Notes: generated by a model from the sequence alone, not told the origin. Positions 43,936-54,613 are shown, numbered from the stretch's first letter. The stretch is 64,000 bases of DNA from Dryocola sp. LX212 (GCA_041504365.1 CP167917.1:3534001-3598000); one strand, 5' to 3'. Made by a program: numbers and translations.

Positions 43936-45495
43936 CTACCGCGACTGTTTCTCAAGCCATGTCTCAAACGGCTCGCTGTCCCCGGCTTCGATATCACGCT
44001 GACGCTGCCATGAAGCATCGTGCTCCTGCTGCAGCACTTCCGTCGTCATAATCTCCAGCGGTTCATTGATAAGCTGTTGACGATACTGCTCCGCAAGCGC
44101 AAGCCCCGTACCGCCAATGCCATTATCAATCATAGACCGCAGAATGCGGGCTGAATACGTCAGCTCTGGATCGTCAAAGCTGGCGACAAGCTCATCGCAC
44201 ACTTTCTGATAATCGTCATTACCCGCGATGCCGTCCAGCGTTTGAGCAACCCGACGTAAATCAGCGAACAGATCTTTGCCCACCTGTGACAGCGGATGCT
44301 GGGAAGTTTCACAGCCCATACCCAGCGTCAGGCCAGGTTTACGTCCTTCCAGAATCACCCGGTTCCAGTTTGTGCGGGTGCAGAGCAGCTCGTCGCTGCT
44401 CATTTCCGGCGCGTCGGCCAGCACACACCAGATCATAAACAGGTCGAGGAAGCGAATCTGTTGCTCGTCCATGCCAATGGCGGAGAACGGGTTGATATCA
44501 AGCGAACGCACTTCAATATATTCGATACCGCCGCGCAGCAGCGCGTCTGACGGCGACTCGTCTTTCGCGGTCACGCGTTTCGGACGAATCGGCGCATAGA
44601 GTTCGTTTTCAATCTGTAGCACGTTAGTGTTGATTTGCAGACGCTTACCGTCTTTCTCCAGGCCAAGATGCGCATACTCTTCAGACGGCGTTTTAATCGC
44701 TTTCTTCAGCCCTTCAACATAGGTATGGAGATCGTTGAAGGTGATGCCCAGGTTGCTTTGCGATTTGTTGGTATAGCCCAGATCGCTTAAGCGCAGCGAC
44801 GTGGCATACGGCAGGTAGTTCATGCCACATTCTGTTTTCTCAAACGGCAGCGTGCTTTCTTTCCCTTGCAGGAAAGAGGAACAAATCGCCGGCGAGGCGC
44901 CAAACAAGTACGGAATAACCCAACCAAAACGGTAATAATTACGGATCAGACGGAAGTAGCCCGCAGAGATCTCTTCTTTCCCGCTTTCGGCATCTTTAAC
45001 ACCTAACCTTGCCTGCCAGAATTCCAGCGGCAGAGAGAAATTATAGTGCACGCCAGAGATGGTCTGCATCAACGCGCCGTAGCGGTTCTTCAGCCCTTCA
45101 CGATAAAGCGTTTTCAGACGGCCAGTGTTGGACGAGCCGTACTGCGCCAGCTCAATGTTCTGACCATCGTCGATATAGCACGGCATGCTCAGTGGCCACA
45201 TGCGCTCTTCGCCCAGTTCACGGGCCACATGGCGATGAATATCGCGCATGAAAGTGAGCATATGATCGATGTCACCGTCCACTGGCGTAATAAATTCCAG
45301 CAGGGCTTCGGCGAAGTCCGTGGTGATCCATTTATGTGTCAGCGCTGAGCCGAGGGTTTCCGGGTGACCTGTCGTTGCCAGTTCGCCCGTTGGCGTGACT
45401 CGCAGTGTTTCGCGTTCAAGACCGCGACAAATGCCCTTTACTGCCTGAGGATGCTTTTCCAGCCAGGCCAGCGCCTGTGATACGTCCGGGATCAA
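43936..45495 (-). CDS. gshA: GshA, glutamate-cysteine ligase
   Basis: The start is a TTG at 45495 with GGAGG 6 bases upstream, giving a product beginning [20 protein letters not shown], as in E. coli where gshA also starts with TTG. The 519-residue enzyme catalyses the first step of glutathione synthesis, the ATP-dependent joining of glutamate and cysteine. Recognised blocks are [34 protein letters not shown], and [20 protein letters not shown]. The upstream in-frame ATG (45573) directly abuts yqaA and would give an unrelated extension, so it is rejected. The gene is at the end of the yqaB-yqaA-gshA series. Confidence 0.96.
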   Translation of the reverse strand: MIPDVSQALAWLEKHPQAVKGICRGLERETLRVTPTGELATTGHPETLGSALTHKWITTDFAEALLEFITPVDGDIDHMLTFMRDIHRHVARELGEERMWPLSMPCYIDDGQNIELAQYGSSNTGRLKTLYREGLKNRYGALMQTISGVHYNFSLPLEFWQARLGVKDAESGKEEISAGYFRLIRNYYRFGWVIPYLFGASPAICSSFLQGKESTLPFEKTECGMNYLPYATSLRLSDLGYTNKSQSNLGITFNDLHTYVEGLKKAIKTPSEEYAHLGLEKDGKRLQINTNVLQIENELYAPIRPKRVTAKDESPSDALLRGGIEYIEVRSLDINPFSAIGMDEQQIRFLDLFMIWCVLADAPEMSSDELLCTRTNWNRVILEGRKPGLTLGMGCETSQHPLSQVGKDLFADLRRVAQTLDGIAGNDDYQKVCDELVASFDDPELTYSARILRSMIDNGIGGTGLALAEQYRQQLINEPLEIMTTEVLQQEHDASWQRQRDIEAGDSEPFETWLEKQSR

Positions 45496-45573
45496 ATTGA
45501 CCTCCCGCCTGTCGAATTCATTTTTATTAAGCATAATTGTTTTAGCGGACTTCCGTACTCTCGCACCACGCAA

Positions 45574-46002
45574 TTATTGCCACCACGCCATGCCTTGTAC
45601 CGTTGCAACCGTGACAACGATGTAGCGTAACGCTTTACCAAGGCACAAAAAAAAGATTACCGGCCCCCATGCCAGACGTAACCATCCGGCAAGCAGGCAC
45701 AATAGGTCGCCAATCAGCGGCAACCAACTCAGTAATAAAGCAGCCGGGCCGAATCGGGTCAGCCAGGCGGTCGCTTTTCCCTGCCAGCGAGACTGCGCAC
45801 GCTGCGGGAAAAAACGACCCAGAATAACGTTAGTTAGCCCCCCGAGGCTATTACCCATTGTTGCTATTAACACTAGCAACCAGGTGGGACCTGCGCCGCC
45901 AATCAATAACGCGACCAGCACGGCCTCGGAGCTGCCGGGCAGTAAGGTCGCACTCAGGAAGCTGCTGGTAAACAGCGAACCCAGTGACAGCAGCTCGTTC
46001 AC
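45574..46002 (-). CDS. yqaA: YqaA, DedA/SNARE-associated-like membrane protein
   Basis: The 142-residue product matches E. coli YqaA in length and sequence: LGSLFTSSFLSATLLPGSSE, ATMGNSLGGLTNVILGRFFP, and LLSWLPLIGDLLCLLAGWLR. Four membrane helices are predicted. It starts with GTG at 46002 inside the yqaB stop (GTGA). YqaA is a short member of the DedA-like (VTT) group; function in E. coli is not settled. Coupled with yqaB. Confidence 0.94.
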   Translation of the reverse strand: MNELLSLGSLFTSSFLSATLLPGSSEAVLVALLIGGAGPTWLLVLIATMGNSLGGLTNVILGRFFPQRAQSRWQGKATAWLTRFGPAALLLSWLPLIGDLLCLLAGWLRLAWGPVIFFLCLGKALRYIVVTVATVQGMAWWQ

Positions 46003-46565
46003 AGTAAGCGAACGTCCACACCGGCCATACCCGCTGCGCGAGCCGCTTCCAGACCAAAATCAGCGTCTTCAAACACCACACACTTCTCGGGCGGCACGCC
46101 CATTAGTTCAGCGCACTTCAGGAAAGTGTCCGGATATGGTTTATGATTTTTAACATGATCGGCGGCGACAACCGCAGAGAAATACTGGCGCAGGCCAAGA
46201 TGGTTAAGCAACGCTTCGGCGATATCACTCTCGCTGCCTGTCCCCACCGACATGGGACGACGGCCATGCCAGGTCTTCACCACCTCGATGAGCGGCAAAG
46301 GACGCACGGTGTCGAGCAGCATAGCTCTGACGGCCAGGGTCTTTTCCTGCGCTAAATGATGGGGATTTAGGTCTGCCTGATGAGAGTCGATAATGGCCTG
46401 CGCAATGCGCCAGGTGGGTGAGCCGTTTAGCGCAACCATTGCCTGCTCGTCAAACGTCATGCCGTAACGGGACAGCGTCTCACGCCATGCCTTACGGTGT
46501 GTCGGTTCGGTATCGAGGATGGTGCCGTCCATATCGAAAATAAGCCCGTCGTAACGTTCGTACAT
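45999..46565 (-). CDS. yqaB: YqaB, HAD-like fructose-1-phosphate/6-phosphogluconate phosphatase
   Basis: A start at 46565 gives MYERYDGLIFDMDGTILDTE (HAD motif I DxDGT), with motif II in SVGTGSES and motif IV in CVVFEDADFGLEAA. The 188-residue product equals the E. coli one, which hydrolyses fructose-1-phosphate, 6-phosphogluconate and other sugar phosphates. The ATG at 46592 would add nine unlikely residues. Stop overlaps yqaA start. Confidence 0.94.
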   Translation of the reverse strand: MYERYDGLIFDMDGTILDTEPTHRKAWRETLSRYGMTFDEQAMVALNGSPTWRIAQAIIDSHQADLNPHHLAQEKTLAVRAMLLDTVRPLPLIEVVKTWHGRRPMSVGTGSESDIAEALLNHLGLRQYFSAVVAADHVKNHKPYPDTFLKCAELMGVPPEKCVVFEDADFGLEAARAAGMAGVDVRLL

Positions 46566-46713
46566 CTCATCCCTCGCATAGCCAAATATCAAGGCGTTAC
46601 TTTAGCGTAAACACGGATATTTGTCGCTTTTGTCATGGAGGGTAGGTTTGAATGTCAGAACGATGTTGAAAACAATGGGGGAAAGGCAAGGAAAGGGTGC
46701 ATCAGGGAGAATA

Positions 46714-46736
46714 TGGTGCATCCGGGAGGATGACTC
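46714..46736 (-). repeat. Duplicated tRNA-Arg 3' end (copy 1)
   Basis: TGGTGCATCCGGGAGGATGA repeats the last 18 to 19 bases of the tRNA-Arg gene, 134 bases after the mature 3' end of the last tRNA on the minus strand. A degenerate further copy starts at 46697 (GGTGCATCAGGGAGA). Confidence 0.8.
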
Positions 46737-46847
46737 GCTGAAGGCTCGCCCTACGGGCCGTTGCTAAGGCAACGTTATCCTCCCTGGTGCTGGCTGAGAA
46801 CGTTAAGTTCTCTGGCTTTCTCTCATCGCTGAGAATCAGGAAAAATA

Positions 46848-46924
46848 TGGTGCATCCGGGAGGATTCGAACCTCCGACCGCTCGGTTCGTAGCCGAGTAC
46901 TCTATCCAGCTGAGCTACGGATGC
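46848..46924 (-). tRNA. tRNA-Arg(ACG)
   Basis: Read on the minus strand, the 77-base gene begins GCATCCGTAGCTCAGCTGGA, has anticodon ACG in CTACGAAC, the T-loop GGTTCGAATCC, and encoded CCA. Identical to the other three arginine tRNA genes here and to the E. coli argV/Y/Z/Q type. It decodes CGU/CGC/CGA after A34 becomes inosine. It is the last tRNA of the operon. Confidence 0.97.
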
Positions 46925-46981
46925 ATTGGGGACTGCTGATTTACTGCGGTATCTAATCATCAGGGAAGATAATCAGAAATA

Positions 46982-47004
46982 TGGTGCATCCGGGAGGATG
47001 ACTC
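46982..47004 (-). repeat. Duplicated tRNA-Arg 3' end (copy 2)
   Basis: TGGTGCATCCGGGAGGATGA again, followed (on the plus strand) by CTCGCCGAAGGCTCGCCCTG and GCTAAAGCAACG, which form hairpins. It lies 134 bases downstream of the tRNA at 47116 to 47192. Confidence 0.8.
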
Positions 47005-47115
47005 GCCGAAGGCTCGCCCTGCGGGCCGTTGCTAAAGCAACGTTATCCTCCCTGGTGCTGGCTGAGAACGTTAAGTTCTCTGGCTTTCTCTCATCGCTGA
47101 GAGACAGGAAGAATA

Positions 47116-47192
47116 TGGTGCATCCGGGAGGATTCGAACCTCCGACCGCTCGGTTCGTAGCCGAGTACTCTATCCAGCTGAGCTACGGATGC
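47116..47192 (-). tRNA. tRNA-Arg(ACG)
   Basis: Second copy of the same 77-base gene, with identical arms and anticodon. Confidence 0.97.
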
Positions 47193-47256
47193 ATCGGGAA
47201 CTGCTGATTTACTGCTGACTCAATGTCGCTCAACTTGCCGCAACACTGAAGAGATA

Positions 47257-47279
47257 TGGTGCATCCGGGAGGATTACTC
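47257..47279 (-). repeat. Duplicated tRNA-Arg 3' end (copy 3)
   Basis: TGGTGCATCCGGGAGGATTA, 138 bases downstream of the tRNA at 47395 to 47471. Confidence 0.8.
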
Positions 47280-47394
47280 ACCGAAGGCTCGCCCTACGGG
47301 CCGTTGCTTGCTAAAGCAACGTTTTCCTCCCTGGAGCATGCTGAGAACACTAAATTCTCTGGCATACTATCATCGCTGATAGTCAGGAAGAAGA

Positions 47395-47471
47395 TGGTGC
47401 ATCCGGGAGGATTCGAACCTCCGACCGCTCGGTTCGTAGCCGAGTACTCTATCCAGCTGAGCTACGGATGC
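47395..47471 (-). tRNA. tRNA-Arg(ACG)
   Basis: Third copy of the same 77-base gene. It and its spacer are nearly identical to the next unit (two differences noted in the 279-base unit). Confidence 0.97.
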
Positions 47472-47535
47472 ATCGGGAACTGCTGATTTACTGCTGACTC
47501 AATGTCACTCAACTTGCCGCAACACTGAAGAGATA

Positions 47536-47558
47536 TGGTGCATCCGGGAGGATTACTC
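47536..47558 (-). repeat. Duplicated tRNA-Arg 3' end (copy 4)
   Basis: TGGTGCATCCGGGAGGATTA, 138 bases downstream of the tRNA at 47674 to 47750. Confidence 0.8.
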
Positions 47559-47673
47559 ACCGAAGGCTCGCCCTACGGGCCGTTGCTTGCTAAAGCAACG
47601 TTTTCCTCCCTGGAGCATGCTGAGAACACTAAATTCTCTGGCATACGATCATCGCTGATAGTCAGGAAGAAGA

Positions 47674-47750
47674 TGGTGCATCCGGGAGGATTCGAACCTC
47701 CGACCGCTCGGTTCGTAGCCGAGTACTCTATCCAGCTGAGCTACGGATGC
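47674..47750 (-). tRNA. tRNA-Arg(ACG)
   Basis: Fourth copy, the first arginine tRNA in the transcript, four bases after tRNA-Ser. Confidence 0.97.
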
Positions 47751-47754
47751 AAAA

Positions 47755-47847
47755 TGGCGGTGAGGCGGGGATTCGAACCCCGGATGCAGCTTTTGACCGC
47801 ATACTCCCTTAGCAGGGGAGCGCCTTCAGCCTCTCGGCCACCTCACC
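47755..47847 (-). tRNA. serV: tRNA-Ser(GCT)
   Basis: The 93-base gene begins GGTGAGGTGGCCGAGAGGCT and has anticodon GCT in CCCTGCTAAGGGAG, a long variable arm as in serine tRNAs, and encoded CCA. Same place and length as E. coli serV, upstream of the arginine tRNAs. It decodes AGU/AGC. Confidence 0.97.
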
Positions 47848-48172
47848 ACACGCCTCTTTCGAGTCGCACCGCTGAACTTGTTTCTGCTCATCGGCACTGC
47901 GTGGCGCACATATTACTTTCCCGCACTTATAAGTCAAACAATTTTTCCCGACTCGTAATCAATTGCACAATTCCCATGCAATTCGCGTAATTTGAAGGCA
48001 AAAAGAGTGTTTTATCAACAGGCAAGATATGAGAAACGGGAAGAAATAGAGATACTGCTCAGTAAGAAAAATTCGGGAAGCTACAGGTTAAAACGAACAA
48101 AGGGGGAGAGAACGGGGAAATACGGAAGAAGAAAGAGAGCGCCTCGCCAGCAGCTGGCGAGACGCAGTAACT
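47848..48172. other. Gap between the tRNA operon and csrA
   Basis: Holds the tRNA operon promoter (47910 to 47937) and the csrA 3' end region, including a hairpin GCGCCTCGCCAGC/GCTGGCGAGACGC (48139 to 48165) that is the likely csrA terminator. No protein gene is seen; a plus-strand frame (47992 to 48285) is antisense to csrA. Confidence 0.5.
47910..47937 (-). promoter_or_regulatory. Promoter of the tRNA-Ser/tRNA-Arg operon
   Basis: On the minus strand TTGACT (47937 to 47932), a 16-base spacer and TAATAT (47915 to 47910) precede a GC-rich discriminator GTGCGCC. This is a strong stable-RNA promoter, and the GC-rich discriminator suggests stringent control. Confidence 0.8.
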
Positions 48173-48358
48173 TTAGTAACTCGTTTGTTGCGATTTTTCA
48201 GCCTGGATACGTTGGTAGATCTCTTCGCGGTGTACAGAGACTTCCTTCGGGGCGTTCACACCAATACGGACCTGGTTGCCTTTAACCCCTAGTACTGTCA
48301 CTGTCACCTCATCCCCAATCATGAGGGTCTCACCAACTCGACGAGTCAGAATAAGCAT
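48173..48358 (-). CDS. csrA: CsrA, carbon storage RNA-binding regulator
   Basis: The 61-residue product [20 protein letters not shown] followed by [20 protein letters not shown] is essentially E. coli CsrA. It binds ANGGA motifs in mRNA leaders and controls carbon flux, motility and biofilm genes. AAGGAGCAAAG lies before the ATG. alaS lies upstream on the same strand, as usual. Confidence 0.98.
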   Translation of the reverse strand: MLILTRRVGETLMIGDEVTVTVLGVKGNQVRIGVNAPKEVSVHREEIYQRIQAEKSQQTSY

Positions 48359-48604
48359 TCTTTGCTCCTTGAAAGATTAAAAGAGTCGGGTCTGTGCGTA
48401 TCCCGGCATTATCCATCATATAACGCCAAAAAGTAAGCGATGACAAACACATATGTGTAAGCAGTCACGGCATTACATTCTGTTATGACTAAGTTTAGCC
48501 GATATACACAACTTCAACCTGACTTTATCATTATTGATAATGTGCAGATGAACGAGCGCCAGCCCACAAAACGGAACGGGCGCACGCCTCTACTTTATAG
48601 TGAC

Positions 48605-51232
48605 TTAAAGTTTTGCCGCGACCCAGGCTTCGATGCCAGACAGCGCGCCAGGCAAGGCTTGAGCGTCTGTACCACCCGCTTGCGCCATGTCCGGACGACC
48701 ACCACCTTTGCCTCCAACCTGCTGTGCAACCATCCCCACCAGCTCCCCGGCCTTAACGCGGTCGGTCACATCTTTGGAGACACCAGCAATCAGAGAAACC
48801 TTACCTTCTGACACGGTGGCCAGAACGATTACCGCTGAGCCAAGCTGATTTTTCAGGTCATCGACCATCGTACGCAACATCTTAGGTTCAACGTTGCTCA
48901 GTTCGCTCACCAGCAGTTTCACGCCCTTCACTTCTGTTGCTTTGCTGGAAAGATTTGCGCTCTCCTGCGAAGCCTGCTGCTCTTTTAACTGCTGCAATTC
49001 TTTTTCCAACTGACGGGTACGTTCCAGCACCGAACGCACTTTCTCGTTCAGGTTCTGGCTGTCGCCCTTCAGCAGGTGTGCAATCTCGTGCAGCTGATCG
49101 CTCTGCGCATGCAGGCTGCTCAGCGCACCTTCACCTGTTACCGCTTCGATACGGCGTACGCCCGCCGCAGTGCCGGATTCCGCCACAATGCGGAAGAGAC
49201 CGATATCACCGGTACGGTTAGCGTGAGTACCGCCACACAATTCGGTTGAGAAGTCGCCCATGCTCAACACGCGGACGTGATCGTCATATTTCTCACCGAA
49301 CAGCGCCATCGCCCCCTTCGCTTTAGCCGCTTCGAGATCCATAACGTTGGTTTCGACCGGCAGGTTGCGACGAATCTGAGCGTTAACGATATCTTCGACA
49401 GCACGAACTTCGCTCGGTTTCATCGCTTCAAAATGGGAGAAGTCGAAACGCAGGCCTTTGTCGTTGACCAGAGAACCTTTCTGCGCGACGTGTGTGCCTA
49501 ATACCTGACGCAGCGCCGCATGCAGCAGGTGCGTTGCAGAGTGGTTCAGACGGATACGTGCACGGCGCTCCTCGTCAACTTCCGCCTTAACGCTGTCGCC
49601 CACTTTCAGCACGCCGCTCGCCAGTTTGCCCAGATGCCCAATGGCCTGGCCGTACTTCTGGGTGTCGCTGACGGTGAAGTCGATACCGTTGCCTTTGATG
49701 GCACCTTTGTCGCCCACCTGGCCACCGGATTCGCCGTAGAATGGCGTTTCGTTCAGCACAACGACCGCATCCTGTGCCGCTGAAATCTGCTCTACGGCTT
49801 TGCCGTCAACAAACAGTGCGGTGACCTTCGCAGTCAGATCGAGATGATCGTAGCCTTTGAAGGTGGATGGCGTATCAACGCGGATCATGCTGTTGTAGTC
49901 CGCGCCGAAACCGCTGGATTCGCGCGCGCGACGGCGCTGCTCTTCCATTGCGGCTTCAAATCCAGCTTCATCTACCTTCAGATTGCGCTCACGGCAAACG
50001 TCCGCCGTCAGGTCAACCGGGAAGCCGTAGGTGTCATACAGGCGGAAAGCCGTTTCGCCGTCCAGCGTGTCGCCTTTCAGGTTTGCCAGCTCTTCATCCA
50101 GCAGGGCCAGACCGCGCTCAAGCGTACGGGCAAACTGCTCTTCTTCGGTTTTCAGAACCTGCTCAACCAGCGCCTGCTGGCCTTTCAGCTCATCGCCTGC
50201 GGAGCCCATAACCTCAACCAGCGGCCCCACCAGCTTGTAGAAGAAGGTGTCTTTGGCGCCCAGCATGTTGCCATGGCGGATAGCGCGGCGAATAATGCGG
50301 CGCAGCACGTAACCACGACCTTCGTTGGACGGCGTAACGCCATCGGCAATCAGGAAGGCGCAGGAACGGATATGATCGGCAATAACGCGCAGGGATTTGC
50401 TGGTCAGGTCAGTCGCACCGGTGACGTTGGCAACGGACTGGATAAGCTTGCTGAACAGGTCGATTTCATAGTTGGAGTTGACGTGCTGCAGAACCGCCGC
50501 AATACGCTCCAGCCCCATGCCGGTATCAACCGATGGCTTAGGCAGTGGCAACATAGTGCCATCCTGCTGACGGTTGAACTGCATGAAGACGATATTCCAG
50601 ATCTCGATATAACGGTCGCCATCTTCTTCGGCGCTGCCCGGAGGGCCGCCCCAGATGTGATCGCCATGATCGAAGAAAATTTCGGTGCACGGGCCGCAAG
50701 GACCAGTGTCGCCCATCTGCCAGAAGTTGTCAGACGCATAGGCCGCACCTTTGTTGTCGCCGATGCGAATAATACGCTCGCGCGGCACGCCCACTTCTTT
50801 TTCCCAGATTTCAAACGCTTCGTCATCGGTTTCGTACACGGTAACCCACAGACGCTCTTTTGGCAGGTTAAACCACTGCTCGCCGGTCAGCAGTTCCCAG
50901 GCGAAATTAATTGCGTCGTGTTTGAAGTAATCCCCGAAGCTGAAGTTGCCCAGCATTTCGAAGAAAGTATGGTGACGCGCGGTGTAACCGACGTTTTCCA
51001 GATCGTTATGTTTACCGCCCGCTCGAACGCAACGCTGTGACGTTGTGGCGCGGGAATAGTTACGCTTATCGAGGCCCAGGAATACATCCTTGAACTGGTT
51101 CATCCCGGCGTTGGTAAACAGAAGGGTCGGGTCGTTATTCGGCACCAGAGAGCTGCTCGCTACAACCTGGTGACCTTTACTATGGAAAAAGTCGAGAAAC
51201 GCCTGACGGATCTCAGCGGTGCTCTTGCTCAT
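48605..51232 (-). CDS. alaS: AlaS, alanyl-tRNA synthetase
   Basis: The 875-residue product is full length: class II core ([20 protein letters not shown], then [20 protein letters not shown] and [20 protein letters not shown]), the editing domain with metal ligands in [18 protein letters not shown] and [14 protein letters not shown], and the C-terminal oligomerisation/GG domain ([16 protein letters not shown]). It charges tRNA-Ala and hydrolyses misacylated Ser- and Gly-tRNA-Ala. Followed by csrA on the same strand with a 246-base gap holding csrA promoters. Confidence 0.98.
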   Translation of the reverse strand: MSKSTAEIRQAFLDFFHSKGHQVVASSSLVPNNDPTLLFTNAGMNQFKDVFLGLDKRNYSRATTSQRCVRAGGKHNDLENVGYTARHHTFFEMLGNFSFGDYFKHDAINFAWELLTGEQWFNLPKERLWVTVYETDDEAFEIWEKEVGVPRERIIRIGDNKGAAYASDNFWQMGDTGPCGPCTEIFFDHGDHIWGGPPGSAEEDGDRYIEIWNIVFMQFNRQQDGTMLPLPKPSVDTGMGLERIAAVLQHVNSNYEIDLFSKLIQSVANVTGATDLTSKSLRVIADHIRSCAFLIADGVTPSNEGRGYVLRRIIRRAIRHGNMLGAKDTFFYKLVGPLVEVMGSAGDELKGQQALVEQVLKTEEEQFARTLERGLALLDEELANLKGDTLDGETAFRLYDTYGFPVDLTADVCRERNLKVDEAGFEAAMEEQRRRARESSGFGADYNSMIRVDTPSTFKGYDHLDLTAKVTALFVDGKAVEQISAAQDAVVVLNETPFYGESGGQVGDKGAIKGNGIDFTVSDTQKYGQAIGHLGKLASGVLKVGDSVKAEVDEERRARIRLNHSATHLLHAALRQVLGTHVAQKGSLVNDKGLRFDFSHFEAMKPSEVRAVEDIVNAQIRRNLPVETNVMDLEAAKAKGAMALFGEKYDDHVRVLSMGDFSTELCGGTHANRTGDIGLFRIVAESGTAAGVRRIEAVTGEGALSSLHAQSDQLHEIAHLLKGDSQNLNEKVRSVLERTRQLEKELQQLKEQQASQESANLSSKATEVKGVKLLVSELSNVEPKMLRTMVDDLKNQLGSAVIVLATVSEGKVSLIAGVSKDVTDRVKAGELVGMVAQQVGGKGGGRPDMAQAGGTDAQALPGALSGIEAWVAAKL

Positions 51233-51371
51233 AATTATCCTGAAATCAAGCTAAAGAGGTGTTGCAAACCTGACATTCCCTACAGGGTTACTGAAGCGAT
51301 GGCAAGCTTACCTGGAAAAAAGTGGGAATAAGATAAGTTTTCTGGTCAGGGAAGTAAAATACCGTATGACT

Positions 51372-51881
51372 CTAATCGGTAAAATTTCGGTAGATGGCCT
51401 GGATATCTTCCATAAAGAAACCACGATACATCAGGAAACGCTGCACTTTGGCACGCTCTTTCCACTCTGTCGGCAACGGATCGCCAAATTTTTTTTCAGC
51501 CATTTCTCGCGCCATCGCCGGCCAGTCCACCTCACAGTTCATCATGGCGGTTTCACCCGTAGCCCTGTCGATGCCTTTTTGCTGCAGCTCCTGACGTATA
51601 CGCTGCGGCCCATAGCCTTTACGGCCACGGCTGGCGATAAAGCGGGCGGCAAACTGCGCGTCGTCCAGGAAGCGGTGTTCATAGCACCAGGCAATAACCT
51701 TTTCGATGTCTTCCGGGGTGAAGGCAGGTGGCTCTGCGGTTTGGCTGCCGGGGAAAGTGGGTGCGGCGCTAAGTTTGCGCCTGAGCTCATGCTCGCTGTG
51801 ATCCCGCATCGCAAGAACACGGGTGGCTTTGTCGAGTAAGCGCGCGTAGGCGCTGCGTTTTGGAGAGGAGGATTCAGACAT
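51372..51881 (-). CDS. recX: RecX, regulator of RecA
   Basis: The 169-residue product begins [20 protein letters not shown] and carries the RecX three-helix repeats ([53 protein letters not shown]). RecX caps and blocks extension of RecA filaments. It lies 67 bases after recA; in E. coli most transcripts stop at the recA terminator between them, which keeps RecX low. Confidence 0.95.
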   Translation of the reverse strand: MSESSSPKRSAYARLLDKATRVLAMRDHSEHELRRKLSAAPTFPGSQTAEPPAFTPEDIEKVIAWCYEHRFLDDAQFAARFIASRGRKGYGPQRIRQELQQKGIDRATGETAMMNCEVDWPAMAREMAEKKFGDPLPTEWKERAKVQRFLMYRGFFMEDIQAIYRNFTD

Positions 51882-51916
51882 AGGCTATAAACTGCGGGAA
51901 TTGAGCGCTAAATGCA

Positions 51917-51942
51917 ACAAGGGCCGCATTTCGCGGCCCTAT
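51917..51942 (-). terminator. recA-recX intergenic terminator
   Basis: AGGGCCGC and GCGGCCCT arms around GAAAT, followed on the minus strand by TTGTTGC. The short U-run suits the partial read-through to recX known in E. coli. Confidence 0.75.
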
Positions 51943-51948
51943 TTCTCA

Positions 51949-53082
<1,134 letters not shown>

Positions 53083-53085
53083 TTA

Positions 53086-53105
53086 TACTGTATGGTCATA
53101 CAGTA
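53086..53105 (-). promoter_or_regulatory. LexA (SOS) box of recA
   Basis: TACTGTATGGTCATACAGTA is a near-perfect LexA operator (CTGT-N8-ACAG), located 73 bases before the recA start. It overlaps the last codons and the stop of pncC (53096), so the operator is partly coding sequence. Confidence 0.95.
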
Positions 53106-53605
53106 TCAAGCTTATTTTTTAGAAATTCATCCCACAGGGTTTGCAGAGCATATTCCGTGGCCTTACGCCGTACCGCATCCCGGTCACCGTCAAAAAGCTG
53201 CTGCCGGGCAAGGGTGCCATCCTGCTTTGAGGCGAAGCCAAACCACACAGTACCTACCGGTTTTTCATCGCTCCCTCCGTTGGGACCGGCGATGCCGCTG
53301 ACGGAAATCGCGTAGTCTGCTCCGGCTGCATAAAGCGCGCCCTGAGCCATTTCACGAACCACGGCTTCACTGACCGCGCCATGCGTTTCAAGCGTGCAGC
53401 TGTCAACGCCGATCATTTGATGTTTAGCCTCGTTGCTGTATGTCACAAAGCCGCGTTCAAACCAGGCCGAACTTCCCGAGACATCCGTGATGATCTTGGC
53501 TATCCATCCGCCGGTACAGGATTCTGCGGTGGTTACGGTAGCCCCCAGCGGGCCTAAAACCTCACCAAGTTGATGGCTTAGTTGTCGCAATGTTTTATCC
53601 GTCAT
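53096..53605 (-). CDS. pncC: PncC, nicotinamide-nucleotide amidohydrolase
   Basis: The start at 53605 gives MTDKTLRQLSHQLGEVLGPL, as in E. coli PncC (165 residues); this one has 169. The catalytic region is TTAESCTGGWIAKIITDVSG and FVTYSNEAKHQMIG, and SISGIAGPNGG-like VSGIAGPNGGSDEKPVGTVW closes the site. It converts nicotinamide mononucleotide to nicotinate mononucleotide in pyridine nucleotide salvage. It ends KNKLDTV with TGA inside the recA LexA box, so read-through transcription into recA is easy. Confidence 0.95.
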   Translation of the reverse strand: MTDKTLRQLSHQLGEVLGPLGATVTTAESCTGGWIAKIITDVSGSSAWFERGFVTYSNEAKHQMIGVDSCTLETHGAVSEAVVREMAQGALYAAGADYAISVSGIAGPNGGSDEKPVGTVWFGFASKQDGTLARQQLFDGDRDAVRRKATEYALQTLWDEFLKNKLDTV

Positions 53606-53703
53606 AGCTGCTCCGATTGTAGTCATGTCGTTTATTACCAGGGTAGCATTTTACGGCGCTTTCAGAAGATTACATCATGAAGCTAGAGGACGATTCCAGA
53701 AAT

Positions 53704-53728
53704 GAAAAAGGCCAGCAGAAGCTGGCCC
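53704..53728 (-). terminator. Terminator of the metal ABC operon
   Basis: GGCCAGC and GCTGGCC arms with an AGAA loop, followed on the minus strand by five T, just after the binding-protein gene. Confidence 0.85.
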
Positions 53729-53734
53729 ATGGTG

Positions 53735-54613
53735 TTATTTCATGCTGCTGGCAATGGTTTCGACGTTATGTTTGAACGCCATTTCATAGGTCGCAGCCGG
53801 GCCGTCTGCGGCAGATAACGCTTCAGGATAAAGCTCCCCGCCCGGCTTCGCCCCGCTGGCAGCGGCGATCTGCTGCACCAGGCGCGGATCGGTTTGATTC
53901 TCGATAAAATAGGTTTTGATGTGCTGCACCTTGAGCTGCTTAATTAACGCGGCCACGTCACTGGCGCTGGCTTGAGCTTCCGTAGAGATACCCACCGGGG
54001 CAAGGAACGTTACCCCATACGCCTTACCAAAGTAGCCAAACGCATCGTGGCTGGTCAGCACATGGCGGCGGGCCTTTGGGATAGCTTCAAAGCGCGTTTT
54101 CGCCCAGCTGTCCAGCAGCTTCAGACGCGTAATGTAATCCTCACCCCCCTGACGAATCTCCGGCGCGTCCTGTGGGTCGGCAGCAATCAGCGCCTGCAAA
54201 ATGTTGCTGGCGTAAATCGATCCGTTTTCCGCACTGTTCCAGGCGTGCGGATCGGTGATAGTTTTCCCGTCTTCTTCCATGCTGCGGGTATCCACTCCCT
54301 GAGAAGCAACAACAATTTTGCCTTTATAGCCCGATGCGTTCACCAGCCTGTCCATCCACCCTTCCATGCCCAGACCGCTGACGATCACGACATCCGCATG
54401 GCTCAGCGCCACGCTGTCTTTCGGGGACGGCTCAAAGCTGTGCGGGTCGCCGTCAGGCCCGACAAGGCTCGTCACTTTCACATGCTTGCCCCCCACCTGC
54501 TTTGCCATATCCGCCAGTACGGTAAAACTGGTTACGACGTTTATTTCTTTCGCCATTGCCGTCTGGCCTGAAATCGCCACGGCTAACGTTAATGCCATCC
54601 CAAAACGTTTCAT
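53735..54613 (-). CDS. Metal (probably Zn) ABC transporter binding protein, AztC/SitA-like
   Basis: The 292-residue product has a signal peptide (MKRFGMALTLAVAISGQTAM, AKE) and the cluster A-I metal-binding-protein fold: metal ligands are likely the histidines in GDPHSFEPSP, DPHAWNSAENG and TSHDAFGYFGKAYG, plus a C-terminal acidic residue (ENQTDPRL region). It lacks the His/Asp-rich loop that ZnuA carries between the first two ligands, as in AztC and SitA. The Zur box before the operon favours zinc as the substrate. The start overlaps the permease stop by four bases (ATGA). Confidence 0.82.
   Translation of the reverse strand: MKRFGMALTLAVAISGQTAMAKEINVVTSFTVLADMAKQVGGKHVKVTSLVGPDGDPHSFEPSPKDSVALSHADVVIVSGLGMEGWMDRLVNASGYKGKIVVASQGVDTRSMEEDGKTITDPHAWNSAENGSIYASNILQALIAADPQDAPEIRQGGEDYITRLKLLDSWAKTRFEAIPKARRHVLTSHDAFGYFGKAYGVTFLAPVGISTEAQASASDVAALIKQLKVQHIKTYFIENQTDPRLVQQIAAASGAKPGGELYPEALSAADGPAATYEMAFKHNVETIASSMK

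Noticed and set aside
45496-45573. ATG-started longer form of GshA
   Set aside because: The 26 extra residues begin right after the yqaA stop and have no family match; the TTG with GGAGG is the conserved start.
46926-47990. Repeated small proteins beginning near [20 protein letters not shown]
   Set aside because: They are translations of the antisense strand of the tRNA-Arg genes and their repeats, a well-known source of false annotations.
49844-51040. 398-codon plus-strand open frame
   Set aside because: It is antisense to alaS, has no domain or binding site, and arises from the codon bias of the alaS gene.
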